DNA of 64,000 nucleotides from Bartonella quintana (GTDB lineage: Bacteria; Pseudomonadota; Alphaproteobacteria; Rhizobiales; Rhizobiaceae): positions 744,001-808,000 of the forward strand of contig NZ_AP019773.1 of NCBI RefSeq assembly GCF_009936175.1. Reading direction: 5' to 3'. This document shows positions 60,941-64,000 of the stretch, one piece after another. Position 1 is the first letter of the stretch. Every line of letters begins with the position of its first letter. The notes under the pieces were generated by a model that made no database searches, was not told the origin of the DNA, and saw only the letters and a program-made list of their open reading frames with translations. Position numbers and translations under genes: made by a program.

Positions 60941-61734
60941 TCAATATTCCAATCAAAAGAAATGAAAAGGAGATAAATAGAAAATAAAACATATATATCC
61001 GTAATTATGATACAAGTTTTTTTTCAAATAAATAATACTAATTTATTTTTTTATTATAATTTTATTACTGAAATTAAAATAAATTTTGCAATTATTTTTT
61101 TGGAAAAATAATTTATATTCTATAAAAAACATATGTATATTTTGTAATTTCTATCATAAAGATGAAAATCAAAAAGTATTCTTCTAATTTAGCATGAATG
61201 ACAAGGAAAACACTATATTATTTCAACCTTACTGGGCTTCGTGATATGTGTCTGCTTTATTTCTGTTAATGGACTTTGTATATAAGATCCATTGTGCATT
61301 AGCGAATGCCATACCTATATTTGGGAAGCGGAAGCAAAAATATTTAAAAACTATAAAAATGGGAATCATGTTTCATGAGAATTCCCCCATACTTTCTTAT
61401 AAATATGTTCTTCTCTGCCGATTATATTCAAAAAACAGCAAGTTCTGTTAGTTTGTTTTTTTATTCGTTTTGGTTATTTATTTAAACCTAGTTTACCGTG
61501 CCTACATCTATCTCAGCTCTTTCCGTAATTTGAAATTGTTCACTATTTCGTATTTTAGAAGCTATGAGACATTTTTACATTTAGATTATTATTTTTATCC
61601 AAGTTCAAAAAAGAAAAAAACAGAAAAATATTGATAAATAAAACAAAGAATATTTTTTTTTCAAAAGGTGTTGACCAAATGAAAAGTCAACCGTATGTTC
61701 CACTTACTTTCGATAAGCAAGAAGGCTTGTTTGG
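60941..61734. other. AT-rich gap between lexA and tRNA-Lys
   Basis: The frame at 61248-61451 and other short frames are not convincing. I see no GTTC or GAAC half-site in the 300 bases upstream of lexA, and no clear gene. Confidence 0.5.
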
Positions 61735-61810
61735 GAGCGCGTAGCTCAGCTGGTAGAGCAACTGACTTTTAATCAGTAGGTCCAGGGTTCAAATCCCTGC
61801 GCGCTCACCA
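61735..61810 (+). tRNA. tRNA-Lys (anticodon TTT)
   Basis: The 76-base cloverleaf has acceptor GAGCGCG paired with CGCGCTC, the D-loop motif GCTGGTAGAGC, an anticodon loop CTTTTAA giving TTT, the T-arm CAGGGTTCAAATCCCTG and an encoded CCA. It reads lysine AAA/AAG codons. An integrase relic lies directly downstream, so this gene is a likely former attachment site. Confidence 0.96.
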
Positions 61811-61879
61811 CATTTCAGTAAAATCAATATTATATGAAAATGTGAAAATCTTAATTCCTTTGATTTTATAGGTTTATTT

Positions 61880-62516
61880 TTACTTATCTCGAATCTTTTT
61901 AGAGCTTTTTGATTGATTCTATTGCAAGTTGTATTCTATCAACCGTTTTGGTATGGAGCGATTCTATGCTGCCTTTGGTCCAGTCCGGAAAGCTTTAAGT
62001 TTTGATACCCATAGTTCCTGCATTTGCTCCATGGGTCTTTGTTAATTTTCTCAATCCATGTTGCTGATTTTAAATTCCCACTGCATTACATGACTCATGA
62101 AACAAAGTGCCAAAACTTTCTTTGATGAGCTTATTTCCACTTTTCCGACAAATGAATAATACCTCATCTCCAATAGGGCAGATTTTAAGGATTTTTGCTA
62201 GTTTAAGCACAATCGGAAGAAAAATATCTGTTTTAAATTGGCTCTTTTTTCTATTTTCTAAATGAATAAGGTTATCTTTGACATCTTTTCAGCCGATGCG
62301 AACTATATTCCATGATGCAAGAGCCCGTATACAAAAGAACATTAAATTGAAAAGATCATTTAAAGCTGTTTTAAATACCCTGCCATTGGAGGGGTAGCGA
62401 GTCTTTATTTTACTGGATCGAGTTTCTATTGCATCAAGAATATATTTCTCTACAATTTTATAAGAAGAGCAATGGTCTTTATGCTTAGAAATAATTTTAA
62501 GAATTCTACACTTCAC
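61880..62516 (-). pseudogene. Phage integrase (tyrosine recombinase) pseudogene
   Basis: The reverse strand reads DVKDNLIHLENRKKSQFKTD and IFLPIVLKLAKILKICPIGD, then FICRKSGNKLIKESFGTLFH. After a stop comes QHGLRKLTKTHGANAGTMGI, the family's HxLR box, and a final SIESLHTKTVDRIQLAIESI segment where active integrases have the nucleophilic tyrosine (SLYTRT). Here that residue reads His. Two stops, a frameshift and the lost tyrosine make it dead. It starts 70 bases beyond tRNA-Lys and reads towards it, the usual arrangement for an element inserted at that tRNA. Confidence 0.85.
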
Positions 62517-62977
62517 TTTTTTAGTTGATTCTGATTGATTACTCTATTGCATATTTTATAAATAATGATTCGCATATCAATCGATAATATTTCAAAAATC
62601 TATAAAAATGATGTACGCTTCTTAAATTCATTCATTAATTTACGGTTATTTTTTGCATCAATCAGAGTGACTTACCGCTTATAATGAAGAGAGTAATTAT
62701 ACTTATTCACAGTTATATTATAAGATCATATATTTTGTATAACATATTGACTTTTCTATTTTTTAATTAATCTCAATATCTATTAGAGTGTTTCTATTTC
62801 TTGCGGCGAGTAACAAAAAATAATTAAGAATGTATTAATTTCTTGATAAAAAATAAATTTTAAGGAATTATGAATCGTGCGAGGGGAATCATCCAATAAT
62901 GAATTTTCCTATCGCACAGAATTAAGGTGCAACCTGATTTTTTGCGGTAAATACTATAGAAATAAGCGGGCTGACAA
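62517..62977. other. Intergenic region upstream of rlpA
   Basis: AT-rich sequence with no gene, but the region should hold the rlpA promoter. Confidence 0.4.
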
Positions 62978-63841
62978 ATGCTTTTAAATAGCAAGAAAAA
63001 TTTTCCTTCCATTGTTAAATCAACATTTCAATTTGTTTCTTTAGCAGCTATTTCCCAGATATTAGTATCTTGTTGTTCAAGCCAAACAGCACATTTTGCA
63101 TTTAGAAGTTTCTGTCATAATAAGGTCGCTGATGCAAAGACTGTTGATCTACCTGCAAAAATTTCAAGTGAGCAAAATCGATCGAAAGAAAAAAAGCGTG
63201 GGCGGGCCATCATCGGTAAACCTTACAAAATAAAAGGAAAGTGGTACTATCCCAAAAATGATCCAACCTATAAACGTGTTGGACAAGCATCGTGGTATGG
63301 TTCAGACTTTCATGGGCGTTTAACAGCAAATGGTGAGATCTATGACATGAATCTTTTGACAGCCGCTCACCCCACAATGCCTTTACCCAGTTATGCTCGT
63401 GTTACTAATCTGGAAAATGGGTCTTCTATCATTGTTAGAGTGAATGATCGAGGTCCCTTTATTAAGGATAGAATCATTGATTTATCAAAACAAGCTGCAG
63501 CGATACTTGATTATGAAAATGCGGGTGTAACAAATGTTAAAGTCGAGTATATTGCTGAAGCGCCCATTGGCTATTATGATGGTGCTTATTTAATATCCTC
63601 TTATACGCCTGGAAAGGTTGATTCGTATTCGTTAGCATTCGCAGACATTTCAAAAAAAAGAGAAGATATCATGTTAGGGGAGAACAATACGGGCAGCAAA
63701 GAGAAACTAACTAAAGCTGCTGTTAAACAGAAGCAACTGAGTAAAACTGTTTCAATAAAATTGCCTGATATTGGTCCTATTCTTGTTGATAAGCCAATAT
63801 TGTTCGATCAGATAGCATCTATAAAGTTGTCTAATAAATAA
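62978..63841 (+). CDS. rlpA: RlpA-like septal lipoprotein
   Basis: RlpA is an outer-membrane lipoprotein; the Pseudomonas protein is a lytic transglycosylase acting on naked glycan at the septum. The 287-residue product has a signal ending in the lipobox LVSC (Cys32). The double-psi beta-barrel is at about 95-200: GQASWYGSDFHGRLTANGEI, TAAHPTMPLPSYARVTNL, and VRVNDRGPFIKDRIIDLSKQ, which includes the conserved aspartate of the active site. The C-terminal SPOR domain found in many RlpA proteins is absent. The start ATG at 62978 begins MLLNSKKN. Confidence 0.9.
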   Translation: MLLNSKKNFPSIVKSTFQFVSLAAISQILVSCCSSQTAHFAFRSFCHNKVADAKTVDLPAKISSEQNRSKEKKRGRAIIGKPYKIKGKWYYPKNDPTYKRVGQASWYGSDFHGRLTANGEIYDMNLLTAAHPTMPLPSYARVTNLENGSSIIVRVNDRGPFIKDRIIDLSKQAAAILDYENAGVTNVKVEYIAEAPIGYYDGAYLISSYTPGKVDSYSLAFADISKKREDIMLGENNTGSKEKLTKAAVKQKQLSKTVSIKLPDIGPILVDKPILFDQIASIKLSNK

Positions 63842-64000
63842 GTCAAAAAAAGACACAAGGTCAATTGATTACAACTGTTTTAAGAGGAAAGTGTGTTGAT
63901 TTCTAATCATACAAATCTTCCAACTCATTTTTTAATAATGTTCGTTTGCGGATTTCGATAGGCCTGCATGTATGATTATAAATTACTTATGGTTGTTTTT
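63842..64000. other. Region after rlpA, possible start of a carboxypeptidase gene
   Basis: An ATG at 63968 begins MYDYKLLMVVF and runs off the window end. In related genomes rlpA is followed by a D-alanyl-D-alanine carboxypeptidase gene, so this may be its signal peptide. Only about 11 codons are visible. Confidence 0.3.

Overview
The window looks like a chromosomal segment of a Bartonella species (Alphaproteobacteria, Hyphomicrobiales/Rhizobiales). The evidence is an AT-rich composition, typical rhizobial gene sets and gene order (rnr-topA-dprA-plsY-pyrC-pyrB, gatC-gatA, LivKHMGF, a two-domain cold-shock protein followed by a DUF192 protein, DUF3126), a Bartonella-style autotransporter, and long stretches of decaying genes between well-kept housekeeping genes. 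The species cannot be fixed from sequence reading alone.

Layout. 1-2.6 kb is gene debris without a recognisable gene. 2.6-5.4 kb is one large autotransporter. 5.4-8.0 kb is non-coding, with an extremely AT-rich core. 8.0-16.3 kb holds divK, rplM-rpsI, recJ, parE, lipB and a LemA/TPM-domain pair. 16.3-19.5 kb is a prophage remnant (tail and lysozyme relics) ending at tRNA-Thr. 19.8-21.7 kb is accB-accC. 21.9-27.4 kb is a decay zone in which only dusA is intact; it holds pseudogenes of a DsbA-like protein, glpD, cobT and two Lrp-family fragments. 27.4-29.2 kb has a uracil-DNA-glycosylase-family protein, a secreted nuclease and rpmG. 29.3-30.2 kb has membrane-transporter debris. 30.5-44 kb is a dense housekeeping block (rnr, topA, dprA, plsY, dihydroorotase-like pyrC, pyrB, an AidB-like acyl-CoA dehydrogenase, ruvX, gatC-gatA). 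44.4-49.3 kb is a complete branched-chain amino-acid ABC transporter operon. 49.6-57.8 kb holds the cold-shock protein, a DUF192 protein, a hydrolase, DUF3126, radC, map, sfsA, trmJ, murI and rpsD. 58-60 kb has side-by-side pseudogenes of ttcA and rimO. lexA follows, then tRNA-Lys with an integrase relic beside it, and finally rlpA.

How it fits together. The intact genes cover translation (S4, S9, L13, L33, GatCA, Map, tRNAs), DNA topology and repair (ParE, TopA, RecJ, DprA, RadC, RuvX, LexA), pyrimidine synthesis, cofactor and fatty-acid synthesis (LipB, AccBC), cell wall (MurI, RlpA) and amino-acid import. The lost genes (glpD, cobT, an Lrp regulator, a DsbA-like protein, ttcA, rimO, a transporter) are dispensable metabolic or RNA-modifying functions, as expected of a host-restricted bacterium undergoing genome reduction.

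I found no clearly new multi-gene system. The most interesting signals are a LexA whose catalytic lysine appears replaced by arginine and which lacks a visible SOS box, an integrase relic abutting tRNA-Lys, a pyrB-linked dihydroorotase homologue without its zinc-binding HxH motif, inverted Lrp fragments around a dead cobT, and a short second copy of livM sequence outside the liv operon.
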